In this document: in pieces, positions 46,546 through 57,400 of the stretch
Layout: every line of letters begins with the position of its first letter
How positions within the stretch are numbered: position 1 is the stretch's first letter
From: Candolleomyces eurysporus
Lineage: Eukaryota > Basidiomycota > Agaricomycetes > Agaricales > Psathyrellaceae
Direction of reading: 5' to 3'
Length of the DNA stretch: 64,000 bases
Assembly: GCA_027579435.1 (NCBI GenBank)
Contig: JANBPK010001211.1
Location: 31,951 to 95,950 of the forward strand
Position numbers and translations under genes: made by a program
Notes under the pieces: model-generated
Database searches by the model: none
Told to the model about the DNA's origin: nothing
The model's input: only the letters and a program-made list of their open reading frames with translations

Positions 46546-49227
46546 TCAAAGGTTGAGAGCCTCCATAGCAAGACTGAGTGGGTCGGTAATAGCCCCAGAG
46601 TTGGCGACCGACTCAGAGAGACGGGAAGCAGCAGAGTTGAAGAACACCTCTGGGCTCGTGCATGTGGCCACCGCACGCCTCATGTGGATGTTCAAGAACG
46701 ACAAGCCGACTTGGTACGCAGCTATATGTAAAGAACGGAGTCAGCCATTGTACGAAAGCACAGTAGGGAAACGGGGGATGTGGGTCATGGAGACCCAGGT
46801 AGAGCTGAGACAGGTACTCACCGTTCATCCACCCGAATCCTTCACGGGGGACCATCTTGAAGTCAATACCCTGATTGCCGTACTCTGCGTCGACGAGGTG
46901 GGAGAGCTTAACAGCATCGAACTTCTCTGGGACGACACCATTGAAGTCAACGAAGGCCGTGGTCATCCTGAATTGAGGGAGCTGATGAGTTGGTTGGCTC
47001 TTGGAGAAAGATGAGAAAGACGAACATGTAGAGGAACCGGTAGGCCAACCGCTGGGCATCGTCCAGGTACCCATAACGTTCCATACCAACCCAAGTCATA
47101 ATTTGGTGGGGAGGCCAGGCGTAGGGGTAATCCCATTGACGGTTAGGCCTATCCAAAGAGATCTTGCCTCGAGACTCCTCCGTTCCGGATACCAAACCAC
47201 CAAGCACTTCGAACTTCTTCAACGAGCGGGTGCTGAGAAACAAGTCAGCTTCGAGACAAGAAACTCAAGGTAGAGGAGGCTCACATCAAGCTGTAAGCCT
47301 GCTCATCGCTGGCACAACCAGCCCACAACGCCCAAAACGCCGTGACAGATTCATACAGAATCTGTTGCTCTTGCGCAGTGTCGTAGTCAAAGTACAGACT
47401 CTTGCTCTCGTTCCACAGATACTTGTCAATCTGCTGCCTCCTAAACTCTGCCCTCTCGAACCACTCGTCACTGTTCTGGAGTCGCGACTTGGAGCTCTCC
47501 CTCTTCGGATTAGCATAGGCCTCGGGGGTAGGCGGGAACGGTTGCAACGCAAAGTCCTCTTCCAATTCCAACTCATCATCAAACACCTCCCGAATCGCCG
47601 TCCCAATATCGACTTCATACTTGTACAACAAGCACTGCAAGTCGATCGTGGCGAGGTTGGCGCACCGCTTCTCGAACCTGTACGTCGTGTCGTGGCCAGA
47701 CTCGCGCACGGCACGGTCATGCAGGAAGTACTCGTCCAACTCTGGCTCCTTCAAAATACCATTATTGTACTTCTCGCTGAACTCCAGCACCGATAGCCCG
47801 TGCTTCGCCGCGTAGGGTTCGAGGATATGGGTAAAGTGGGTCGCCTCCGTTTCGGGTGGGATACCCAATCCGTCAGGTCGGAATCGCGAAAGGCCGGTCT
47901 TGGGATCCATACGTGGCTCCGCGACCCATACAGTATGGTACTCTTTGATGGCAGCTTGAATGGCGCGCTTGAGCCAGGCAGTGTTGGCCTCGTATTCTGT
48001 GCGATCCAATTGATTGTAGATCTGGAGGGCCATGTCCGTCAAGAACGGGGGTTGACTACGGCAGAGATAGTAGCTTCGACTGCCGTTCAGGATCTTGTTG
48101 TAGTGCTTGATTTCAAAGATGAAATGGTCGACCATGCCCTTGGCCATTTGTACCTCGCCATCGACCAAAAGTCCGAGAGAGATGAAGTAAGAGTCCCAGT
48201 TGTAGAGCTAAAGGAAAGGTGTCGGTCACAATAGTCGGATCTAAGAGATAACGTTTCATACCTCGTTGAAACGGGCGCCAGGAACAATGAATGGAATGCC
48301 CTTGAGCGTTTTACCACCCTTGCCATCATCGACCTCATTCATGGCCAGAGCCAACAGGCCTGGTTTCGAGTTGAGGCTCTTGACGAATACGGGATCGTCG
48401 GGCTTTGGGGGAAGGACCACGACGTCGAGATTCATGTGCGGCTTCTCCCTCGCGACCTTGCGATAGTATTCGGCCATTTCAGGTTCTCCATGAGGGACGT
48501 AGATACGGGGCTGAACGCGGCCTGTTCTGTTCTTTGGGTCTGCGGTGATGATTTCGAGTCCGTCTCCGTCGATGCGTCGCGTCAAGGAGTTCCAGAAAGA
48601 GTTTTTGATCATGCGGGAGAGTCGATCAACTGGATTTTCTGTAAGGCGAGATTCGTCGAGGATGATACGCTTTCTGTTGTGATCACGGGCTAGGGCCAGC
48701 TCTTGGAGAAGGTTGGAGAGCATGTAGGTACCCTGGTAAAGACATTAGTACGAGATACTGTGGGGAGATAAATGTACCGACCCGGATATCGAAGGTCTTG
48801 AAACCGTTGCTCGTCGCGGTACCCAGTGCCATCATCTTCGGACCAGCGTCAGTGACACTGATCTGGAAGTCGCCGTCGGTGTCCTCTTGCTCGAGTACGA
48901 CGCGGATTGTTTCCTCGACATCAATGAGGAAACGCCGAGGGTTGCTGACATGTTTCTCGTCATGAGAAAGGCGCCTGGCCCTCATGTGCCAGTCTTCTTG
49001 GAACGCTGGCGTACGCCTGGGGTTGGAGGTGTATATTTGGGACTAGAATAATCATGAGCTGGGCGATGATAGGTAGAACAGAATGCCAAGCTTACGTGGC
49101 TGTAAGTGCGAGCTCGAGAGTGCTTCTCGACACCGCCATAGTATGTAGCAGCGTCGGCATGGGCGTGGTGGTGAGTATGATCGTCGACAAAGGTAACGGA
49201 GGCGGGGTGGTTAACTGCGGGGGCCAT
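46546..49227 (-). CDS. NTH1: Neutral trehalase (GH37), Nth1 type
   Basis: Cytosolic enzyme splitting trehalose to glucose during recovery from stress and spore germination. The start at 49227 gives [20 protein letters not shown]; the first intron then leads, in phase, to [20 protein letters not shown]. Features in order: [12 protein letters not shown], a likely PKA/14-3-3 site; the EF-hand-like [16 protein letters not shown] that makes Nth1 calcium-responsive; GH37 signature 1-like [20 protein letters not shown]; and [15 protein letters not shown]. Signature 2 is [12 protein letters not shown], followed by the catalytic-acid region [10 protein letters not shown] and [10 protein letters not shown]. 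The end is [12 protein letters not shown]. These fit the regulatory and catalytic halves of the yeast enzyme. Introns near the 3' end are placed approximately. Confidence 0.93.
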
Positions 49228-50139
49228 GGTAGTGACGGTAAGAAGGGAGGGATCCGAGTGCGGGGTTCAGCGTTAAAGACTTTTAAACTCGGCTACGTGC
49301 CTGGATAGGCGGGGGCAGAAGCGACGGTCCGAAGAAGATCTCACGTGTTCGCTGTCTATGAGGCTTGTCGCTGTCGGGGCCGATGAGCTCGAGGTGATAC
49401 GATATGGTGCGGCGGCGGCGTTTATGGATGGTGGATGTGGAGAGGAAGATAAGTGGTTGACGGCTATTTATCATGTCTTTGGAATTGCACACCGCCAAAT
49501 GCGATCGATGGCTTCGGACCTGCTTGATTTCCGATTCGATCCTCCAATAGATATCCAACTTTTCATTCTCGTTATCGTCAGGCCGCGAAACAAATATAGG
49601 GCAGAGTCGGATCTCGAAGAACGCGTCTAGATGAGGGGAATTATATCCTTACGCGCCATTCGAACGCGGATGATCACGCACGCAATCCTCTCGGAAACAA
49701 AAATTGCGCTCAACAAACCTATGTCCTTGAACTCATAACACCTTGGGTATTTCAGTCTTATCTCAAGGATGCGGGAGAAGGCTTTGACTAAAGACCAGGG
49801 TAATGGGATCCGGAAGTGGTATGACAAACTGCTTGTCGTTCATAGGTCGTGAAAAACGCGCAAAATTAGTCACCAGAAGGCCTTCCGGTGGAGACCTCCA
49901 GAAAACGGGGTCCATTCTTCCAATGAATCGATAAGAGAGAAATTTTTACTGCTTATTTATAGGGTCAAAGCTACGAGTCCTTCCATAGATGTGGATTACA
50001 TGGCTCCACACGAAAGCAGGTATCGGCTTCGGGTAAATGATCTATTGCTGAGTCAGCATGTGGCTGTGCCAATCCATCATTTTGGGTAACGGTTTGCTGG
50101 CTGCCGACTTCCTCACCTTGAACACGGTCATTCCTCAAG
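49228..50139. other. Divergent spacer, trehalase / SDHAF3
   Basis: No gene supported. One AGGGG stress-element core at 49634-49638 could suit trehalase control, but a single five-base match is weak. Confidence 0.4.
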
Positions 50140-50670
50140 ATGCGGGCATCCCTCTACAGGCTAGCAGAATCTCTATCCCACAAGGCGTTGTCCGATGCTA
50201 GTGCAACATTACTACCACCCATCCCGTAGGCTCTCCCTTCTAATCTTCTCGAGCTCAAGGCTTAGATATAGGCTCTATCGTCGTATTTTGCGGTCGCACC
50301 GATTCTTGCCAGCTGACTTCCGGTCCTTGGGAGATGGCTACGTCAAATCAGGTCTGTGCTGAATATCTCTTTTCTTGATGCAGAGTCTTACTGGATCGCG
50401 TTTGCAGAGTTCCGGAGACACCAAAAGGTAACCAACCCTGTGCATATCATGGGCTTTTTGTCGCAATGGAAGATGTACCTGGACAATTTGCCCGCCGGAC
50501 CTGAGGGAGCGCGTTTTAGAGGTAAAAAGATGGATCCAACCAAGTTTGAAAAGGTGCGTTTGTTATCCCTTTCGTATAGGCGGAATGCTCATCTCAATGT
50601 GCCGTAGATGTCCGACGAACAGCTTGGTCAACTCTACGAGTTTATGCAAACTACGAGACAGCTCTACTGA
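50140..50670 (+). CDS. SDHAF3: Succinate dehydrogenase assembly factor 3 (ACN9/SDHAF3)
   Basis: Exons 50140-50225, 50272-50351, 50408-50553 and 50608-50670; 124 residues. The N-terminus is a mitochondrial-type leader (MRASLYRLAESLSHKALSD). Then comes the LYR motif in PPIPLYRRILRSHRFLP, with DFRSLGDGYVKSEFRRHQKV and TNPVHIMGFLSQWKMYL. The end is MSDEQLGQLYEFM. All of these are hallmarks of the ACN9 family. The protein works in the matrix, protecting the iron-sulphur subunit Sdh2 during assembly of complex II. Acceptors were chosen by homology: GATATAG before CTCTATCG and TTTGCAG before AGTTCCGG give the family sequence and correct phases. Confidence 0.92.
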
Positions 50671-50893
50671 CCTGTAAACTCCAAAAGAGGATAAATTATA
50701 ATATCCATTACAACATTCGATACTCAGAAATAGTCTTTGGTGTCAGGCGACTCTTAGAGAAGGCTTCTCCATGACACACCAACATCACATGAGTCTCGCT
50801 CTTATCCAGTTTTGCCAGGGTATAAGAAGGGAAGGTTTCACTGACAAAGAAGTGTGGATCCTATATTTCCTCCTCCTCTCCGAATCGTCGCTC

Positions 50894-51742
50894 ATGGCAG
50901 TGAGTCTAGTCCTTCCTTCCTCATAGAACGTCCCTTCACCAGTCTTTCATTAGAGCATCGCCGCCAACACGACTCCGTATTCTGGGCTTCCGCCTATCAA
51001 CGTACAGCTTTTCGAAGCGAAGGCCCGAAAAGGTGAGTTCTCTACGCCAAAGGGAAGAACATACTCCAATTATGGTTCTCCAGGACTCAGCTTTGCCGAC
51101 ATTGGCAAAGCCATAAACCGAGATGAAGTCTGGGTAGCGGCTGCGTTCTACGCTCAGGTGAGCTTATCTTTGATTGATCCAACTTTTCGGGGGGGGATTG
51201 AATATCTTTCGCAGGCAAAGTTCAGCCAGGAAGAGATTGTCAAGGTCGGTCAAGTTCTGGAAATCGACCCGGTAGCGATTTCAAGTGTGCTGGGCGACCA
51301 TTGGTGGCCCGACCGCGGTCTCGTCGAGATGCCTCCACGGGACCCAGTTCTTTATCGACTCTACGAGGTTAGTCGCTTCATCCTTCCCGTTCTACGTTGT
51401 TTATATCTCGTATAACGTAGGGTATCATGGTATACGGCCAGCCCATTAAGGTCAGTCCAACCGGCACGCTAGAATCGCTCGTCGCGTCGCTGACATGAGC
51501 ATTTCAGGCGGTTATTCACGAAAAGGTATTCTATGCCAGCCACAAGCGGGCCATGGGCTGACATTCAGTCCAGTTCGGCGACGGCATTATGTCCATGATC
51601 AACTGCAACGTCCACGTCGAAAAGAAGCCAGACCCGGCTGGAGATCGGGTGGTTTTGACGTTCGAGTGAGTATCACATCTACGCCTCCTTTCGTGACTAA
51701 CATCGCTTTAGTGGAAAGTTCTTACCGTATTCGCAATGGTAG
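50894..51742 (+). CDS. cynS: Cyanate hydratase (cyanase)
   Basis: Converts cyanate plus bicarbonate to ammonia and CO2. Eight exons: 50894-50899 (six bases, Met-Ala), 50954-51032, 51084-51157, 51215-51367, 51421-51450, 51508-51525 (18 bases), 51574-51665 and 51712-51742; 160 residues. The helix-turn-helix-like N-terminal domain has LSFADIGKAINRDEVWVAAA and FYAQAKFSQEEIVKVGQVL. The catalytic domain has PRDPVLYRLYEGIMVYGQPI and HEKFGDGIMSMINCNVHVEK, with the active-site Arg and Glu of YRLYE and the Ser of IMSMIN in the places known from the E. coli enzyme. The end LTFDGKFLPYSQW is standard. Length equals the family norm. It lies 223 bp after SDHAF3. Confidence 0.95.
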
Positions 51743-52005
51743 ATCAGTGAATTCCTGTATCTGGGAGAAATGAAAGCCTTGCAATTGCTGCGAAGCCGCA
51801 GGATCAACGATATCTGAGTACTGAAACGAACTGGTAGGCCTAGCAAGCCAAACGGGCGGGTTGGTTTTGAACTGCGATCTTCTCACTCAGCCATTTCAAA
51901 GGCGACTGGCGTCTCATACCTGACCAGCCAGCCTTCTCCTAAATCGTCAGCCTATAAAGATTTGGCTTGCCTCCCGCCTTCTCCTTTCTTTCCTTATCAC
52001 CTCGT

Positions 52006-55000
52006 ATGCCCAACCCCGTGCTCAAATATCTTCGCAACAAGATTGACGCTATCACCCTCGATCCTAAAATCTCGAAGAAGATCACTATGGCTCATCTCAC
52101 TGCTCGTCCTCCTCACATGGGAACCACCACCTCTTCCTGGCGCTCCGATGCGTTGCCCGCCTCCTTCTCGTCGAGCTACACCTCCTCGGGGTCCTCCATG
52201 TTCGACAGGGTCTCACCCACTGCGACCTCCTTGTCTGCCACTCCCCCCATGACGCCTGTCCTCTCCGACGACAAGGCTCAGGCTGACGACAAGGTCAAGG
52301 TCGACGACAAGTACAAGTTCGACGACAAGTACAAGTTCGACAAGGTCCAGTTCGACGACGGGTACAAGCTCGACGACAAGTACAAGCTCGACGACAAGTA
52401 CAAGCTCGACGACAAGTACAAGCTCGACGACAAGTACAAGTTCGACAAGGTCCAATTTGACGACAAGGTCCAGTCCGACGGCAAGTACAAGTTCGAGTAC
52501 ACGTTGCCTGGGGACAAGTCCTACGACAAGGACCTGTTGAATCTCAATGACCTCGAGGGGGAATCGATGCCCCTGATCGACTTCGCTCCAGAGGACAGTG
52601 TGGACATCTCTTCAATCACACCGGAGAGGATGAAGATGGTGATGAAGTTGGTGGACTTGGGTTTGCCTCAGGAACCGGGTACGATCCTCAATAACCTCGT
52701 CGGCAAGAGGAAGAAGACGGAGGCTGGGTCAGACCCTTCCCTGCCGGTGAAGGAAGTGGAGTTCAAGGTACGTCGAACATTTCCATCGCCATCGAGTCGC
52801 ATTGGTTGTGTACTCACCTCAGTCTCAGGACGTCGCCCACTCTGAAGCTCGCGATCCCGGTTCCTTGGACGCGGCTGGAGCGACGGAAGGGGATTGGATG
52901 AACGAGGCTTGCTTCACGGTTCGTCCCATTTGTTATGCTTTGAATAATCTTTTGATCATATTTTGTTTTAGCCCCCATTCGGCGGAGAACCACTCCTCAG
53001 CGGGATTCTCGAGAGGCCACCCACTCCACGACTTGTGCCTACTCAGCTTCATGACGACGATGAGATCGCCCCTCTGTCGCTCTCCGAAGACACCACTGCT
53101 GTGAAGGGCAATCCCCTCGCTGAGCTCGTTCAACCCCTCAACTTTGATAGCTTCAACGAGCATCCGTATCAGCCTATTCCTTCGGTTGCTACCCCGTCTT
53201 CCATGCTCTTTGGAACTCAGCCAGAGCTTGTGAGCTCCGACGCGCAGGTGCCTTCGTCGTTTGGTGTTGAGGGTATGTTCTGTTAGTTATTTCGTCGCCG
53301 GCTTCTCGTTGATGAACATATCTCGCAGGTGCTTTGTCGGCGTATCAACAAGACCCAACCTCCGTTCCCGCCGCTGCTACTTCTGGAAGCAATGCTGTAT
53401 CCAATTTCGATCTTGAAAAGCCTTTCATGTCCGGGTCCCAGCAACCATATCCTCAAGACGCTCCCGCAGCTGCGCAACCCTCGATCGATATGACCACGCA
53501 GCTTCCATCATCCGGCCTTCAGGCTAATCCTATGCTTAATCCGTTCTTATACGAGGCTGGTCACACCCCCAGCAAGGTGTCCGCCTCTGAGCACCCCTCT
53601 CCTCTCCCGACTATCACCTTCACTGGGCCGGACATTATTCCTCCTGGACCTGGCATTCCTATCTCGTCTAGCCAGTCGTCTTTGGCCATTATGACTGAGC
53701 AGACTCAGATTCAGCAGGTGTGTCCTTTCATACTAGTTGCTCGTCGTGCCACAGCTGACTTCAACTTCGACGACAGAATCCTAGCACCGTCTCAGTGATT
53801 GAAACTACGGTCTCTCAGCAAGTCCCCATCACGGCTCCTGCACATGTTCAAGCTCACAGCACTATTCTGCCTCAAGTCGGTCCTTACCTATCCTTTTGAG
53901 TCTTCCGAATGTTGACTCTTTTCATCTTTGTAGTTAGCATCGTTGCTCTCCAAGCTGTCTCATAGACCTGTTTCGCCCACGGCCACCTTTGAAGACCTCC
54001 TCTCGGAGATTGAAGAGCTTCTCAAGGTAGGCAAATCGCCTTGTATGTTGAGGCTACCCCGCTGATTGACCGCCTTTAAGCCTAAGGATACGCCTGTTCA
54101 AAGGGACGACGGAGCTGAGATTGCAATCGCGAACGTGACGAAGAGGCTCACTGCTCTTATCAGAGAGGGTCGATATCTTCCATCTCCCTACCTCGTCGAC
54201 CCACCCTTCGGACCGACCTTGTACCGCAAGTACCTCGCCATCCCGAAGGAGCGCGACGCGAATGAACAACAGCAGCTTGAAGGACGAATTCTATCCTTGC
54301 TCAGAGTCTATTCCATCTTCAGCGCCCCTCCGAAGAAGACTCGAGGACAGTTATATTTCGAGAAGGATCAGCGTATTAAGGGGAAGAAAGGAGACGTTGC
54401 GGAGTCATTTTTCCCTGCAGCTTATCCTTCGCCTCGTGCGATCCCCGGCGTTTCCAGCGACAGGAACGATCTGGTCCAGCAAACTCCGAGTCCGTCTACG
54501 GCACGAATTGCGAAGTCGAGGATTCCGGTGGCGATGAAGACTCCTACCAAGACGCAGTCGAGCGAGGGCAGGGTTACTCCATCGGGAACCAAGTCTTCGC
54601 CGAAGAGTCCGTCGATGATCCCTCGATGGTCTCGCTCCCCCNGGCTCCCCGACGTCGAGCGATTCCTCCTCGTTGAGGAGTGAGTCCCCTGCTCCTTCGC
54701 CCGCTCCTTCTCCTGCTCCTTCTCCTGCTCCTCGTCCCGCTCCTTCGCCCGCTTTTTCCTTCGCCCCTTCTGCTCCTCCAGCTCCAGCTCCTCGTCCCCC
54801 TCCTTCACTCGCTATTCCCTTCGCCCCTTCTGCTCCTCCTGCTCCTGCTTCTCGTCCCGCTCCTTCACCCGCTGTTNCCCTCCGTCCCTTCTACTCCTCC
54901 TGCCCCTGCTGCTCCTCCTGCCCCTGCCCCTGCTCCAGCTGCACGTGTCGTCAAACCTAGCAACTTGCCACGAATCATGCCATTAGTTCCTCGGAAATCG

Positions 55001-56405
55001 AGCGCTAGTTCGACATCTTCGGGAACATCGAACAGTAGCAAGACCTCCTCCGTGAACTCAGACACTGGAAGTACTGGCAGCAGCGCCGCGTCGAGCAATG
55101 AGGAAGCAGTAGCTCCAGCGGGTATGGCTCCCGAAGCTTGGGAGCAAATCCTGGCCATCATCCCCCGGAGGTCCAATAATCCCAATCCGGGTGCCCCGAA
55201 TGTTTTCAACATGTCGCCCCAGGAGCTTGCGAAGGCTGGTGGTTCGAGGATTCCGATGCTGCAGCGTAGTGCGTCTGGAGGTAGCCTTCCTCCCACTCCT
55301 AGTCCGACTGCCGAGTCCGACGAGGGTGAGGAAGCGTCACCGACTTCGTCGCAATTCAGCGATTGGTCGTCTCAATGGCTCTCTCCGAACGCCTATGACG
55401 AGAGGAAGGCGGCTGAGGCTCAAGCTGCCACTGACTCGGATGCTATCGAAAGCTCTTCCGAGGGCGCTGATGATGAAGACGAGGAGGTTCCGAAAGGTTG
55501 TTATCTTCACCCGAACCCAGATCTTGACACGGCTTGGAAGTGGCAGTCCCCCGATGTTCAAGCCTCGTCTCGCATGCGCACTCAAACCTGGGACATGTCC
55601 GAGAACATCGACCGTTCTAGCAACACTCCTGGCTGGTATGGAAATGGACCGGATAGCGACGAGAGTGGGGAGGATGAAGTTCCTCCTCCTTTTGGGCCGT
55701 TACTTGGGTCTCTCACTCCCTCGAACTCATCCTCCAACCTCGCCATTGGAAAGGGTCTTCCTTCCTTATTCTCGAGGGATATCTCCCCTCCGTCCTCGAC
55801 CGTTTCGCTCTCTTCCAGTGTTTCGGTAAGTTCTTTATCATTTGCTTATCATGCTCACAGCTAACAAGTTTATGCTTTATCCGACGTACAGCTCAAAACT
55901 CTGCCTTCGCTCGGTCACCTTCAACGCTCCAGGGTCCTTTATGCTATCGAAGAGGAACCAGGTCTCCCGGACAGCACGAAGTCCTCACTTTTGGACCAAG
56001 TTAAACCCTATCCTACTACCAACAAGACGACACCAGCGACGCCATTCATCGTTTCGAAACTCGGTTCTCCTTATGTCCTCGTTGGATCAGAAGACACGGA
56101 CATCTTCGCCGCCGACGATTCAGACGATGTACCTCGGTGCGACTCTAAACTGAGCCGGTTGAAGGTTGCGACCTCCGTTCGGTCCTCTATCAAATCTCTT
56201 TTCTCGCGCTTCAAGAAGACTCGTCGGGCCACTCAACCTATCCGTGCGGCTTCCGCTTCTCCGACTCCTACTTCGTCTACTCTGGTCGTGCACGGTGACC
56301 TTGACCAAGATCTTAATCTTGATGGGCAGAGGGCAGCTGCAGCCGCTGCCGGCGTCGGCCGGGAGAGACGTGGTGTTCTCCGGGGTCTGAGGCGCTTATT
56401 CTANG
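52006..56405 (+). CDS. Large low-complexity protein with DDKYK repeats, unknown function
   Basis: At least eight exons; the first is 52006-52767, the second 52829-52918. Residues about 85-165 are a charged repeat (YKLDDK and variants). Then come a Ser/Pro-rich acidic middle, a short folded-looking part near 54066-54330 (IAIANVTKRLTALIREGRYL, PFGPTLYRKYLAIPKERD), a PAPS array, a Ser-rich region (MAPEAWEQILAIIPRRSNNP) and a last exon ending in an Arg-rich helix (GVGRERRGVLRGLRRLF). Ns at 54642 and 54877 break the frame; leaving both out joins three frames into one. The stop is TAN at 56402-56404 or TAG if the N is spurious. I do not recognise the family. Most of it looks intrinsically disordered. 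Confidence 0.65.
52267..52500 (+). repeat. 18-bp tandem repeat coding YKLDDK-type units
   Basis: About eleven units related to GACGACAAGTACAAGCTC. Four near-identical units lie in a row around 52368-52440, flanked by diverged ones with FDKVQ. All are in frame. Confidence 0.85.
54690..54950 (+). repeat. Proline/alanine/serine array (PAPS, APSAPPAP)
   Basis: Short CCTGCTCCTTCTC-like units encode repeated PAPS and APSAPPAP blocks, with a longer unit of about 72 bp (APSAPPAPAPRPPPSLAIPF) occurring twice. The run is pyrimidine-only on one strand for long stretches and includes the N at 54877. Confidence 0.75.
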
Positions 56406-56440
56406 GGGGTGGTCGGTGGCTGAGGGAGGGGGGTTTGTGG

Positions 56441-56560
56441 CGGTGTGGTGGTGAAGAGAGGGTGGTAGAGATGACCTGGAGGTGGTGAGGTGTGTGTGAC
56501 GGCGTGGTGGTAAGTGAAGAGGGTGGTAGAGATGACCTGGAGGTGATGAGGTGTGGGTTA
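56441..56560. repeat. Direct repeat of about 63 bp, two copies
   Basis: The segment GGTGGTAGAGATGACCTGGA followed by GGTG-TGAGGTGTG occurs from about 56461 and again from about 56522, each preceded by CGG-GTGGTGGT and AAGAG. It lies just past the stop of the low-complexity gene. Confidence 0.75.
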
Positions 56561-57400
56561 GGTGCGGTGTGGGCGACTTCTGGGCGATGCGGTATTCGAT
56601 GTGGGGCGCTTCCGACGAACCTCACCAAACAACCAGCTGCTGGGTGCGGCTCCACCCTCGGAGCTGCCTGCTTATCTGGTCGACGTTCATCGTCGATTAC
56701 AGGTCCACCATGCGTGCTCGCCACGTGTGGACCCTCAGCTGGTGGTTTGGTCCGAATCCTTTCGTGGTTCGAGGCTTTTGCGAATCTGCAAAGGCTAGGG
56801 CGTCAATTTGGAGGTTGAAGATCGGATTGGAGTTTATCAGCTGATGGCTGTGGTTCCTCTTTTGGAACCGCCCGTTTATCTGGTCGACATTGGTCGATTT
56901 CAGGTCCTCGTGCGTGAGCAGTACGCGCGAAGTCTCAGCTGCTTGGTCCTTCCTTCCGATCATTGGTTTCCATCCCTCTCCCTCCTTCAAGTTCTCGTCA
57001 ACGCCATCGCCCGTCGGTCTCAGGAAACGTGGAAGACGAAAAGTACACCGAACTTTATCGTGATGCTGTTGAGCCCAGTTCCTCCAGGAATTGTATTGCT
57101 TATCTGGCCGATCATTCGATTGCAGGTCCCCTGTGCGTGTACGCCATGCGTAGGCTTACAGCTGATCATTTGGCCAGTAGCCTGGCTATCTTCCGGATCT
57201 TCCCTTCTTTCTTGGGACTGAATCCACGTCACCTCCTCGCCGTAATATCCTGGGGAACAAACTCTGCCGGACAGAAGCTATTGGGCGCGGTCTCCTTACA
57301 ACGGAAACTGCCTGTTTATCTGGTCGATGCGTCGATTTCAGGTCCAGTCCTCTGCTTATTGTCCAGCTCTCAGGGAATATCACTATCCGAATATCGTTCT
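56560..57400. repeat. Degenerate tandem repeat, unit about 205-225 bp, four copies
   Basis: The core TTATCTGGTCGA, followed after a few bases by TCGATT-CAGGTCC, begins at 56672, 56876, 57100 (TTATCTGGCCGA) and 57316. CTCAGCTG or ACAGCTGATC and a TGGTC or TTGGCC follow in most units. Spacing is 204, 224 and 216 bp. Units differ at many sites, so the array is old. Short frames run through it but change phase between units. Confidence 0.7.

Noticed and set aside
49358..49630. A 90-codon plus-strand frame upstream of trehalase
   Set aside because: It lies in the presumed trehalase promoter and has no recognisable motif.
52213..52517. Minus-strand frames full of LVVELVL or LYLSSS repeats
   Set aside because: They are antisense shadows of the in-frame DDKYK repeat of the plus-strand gene.
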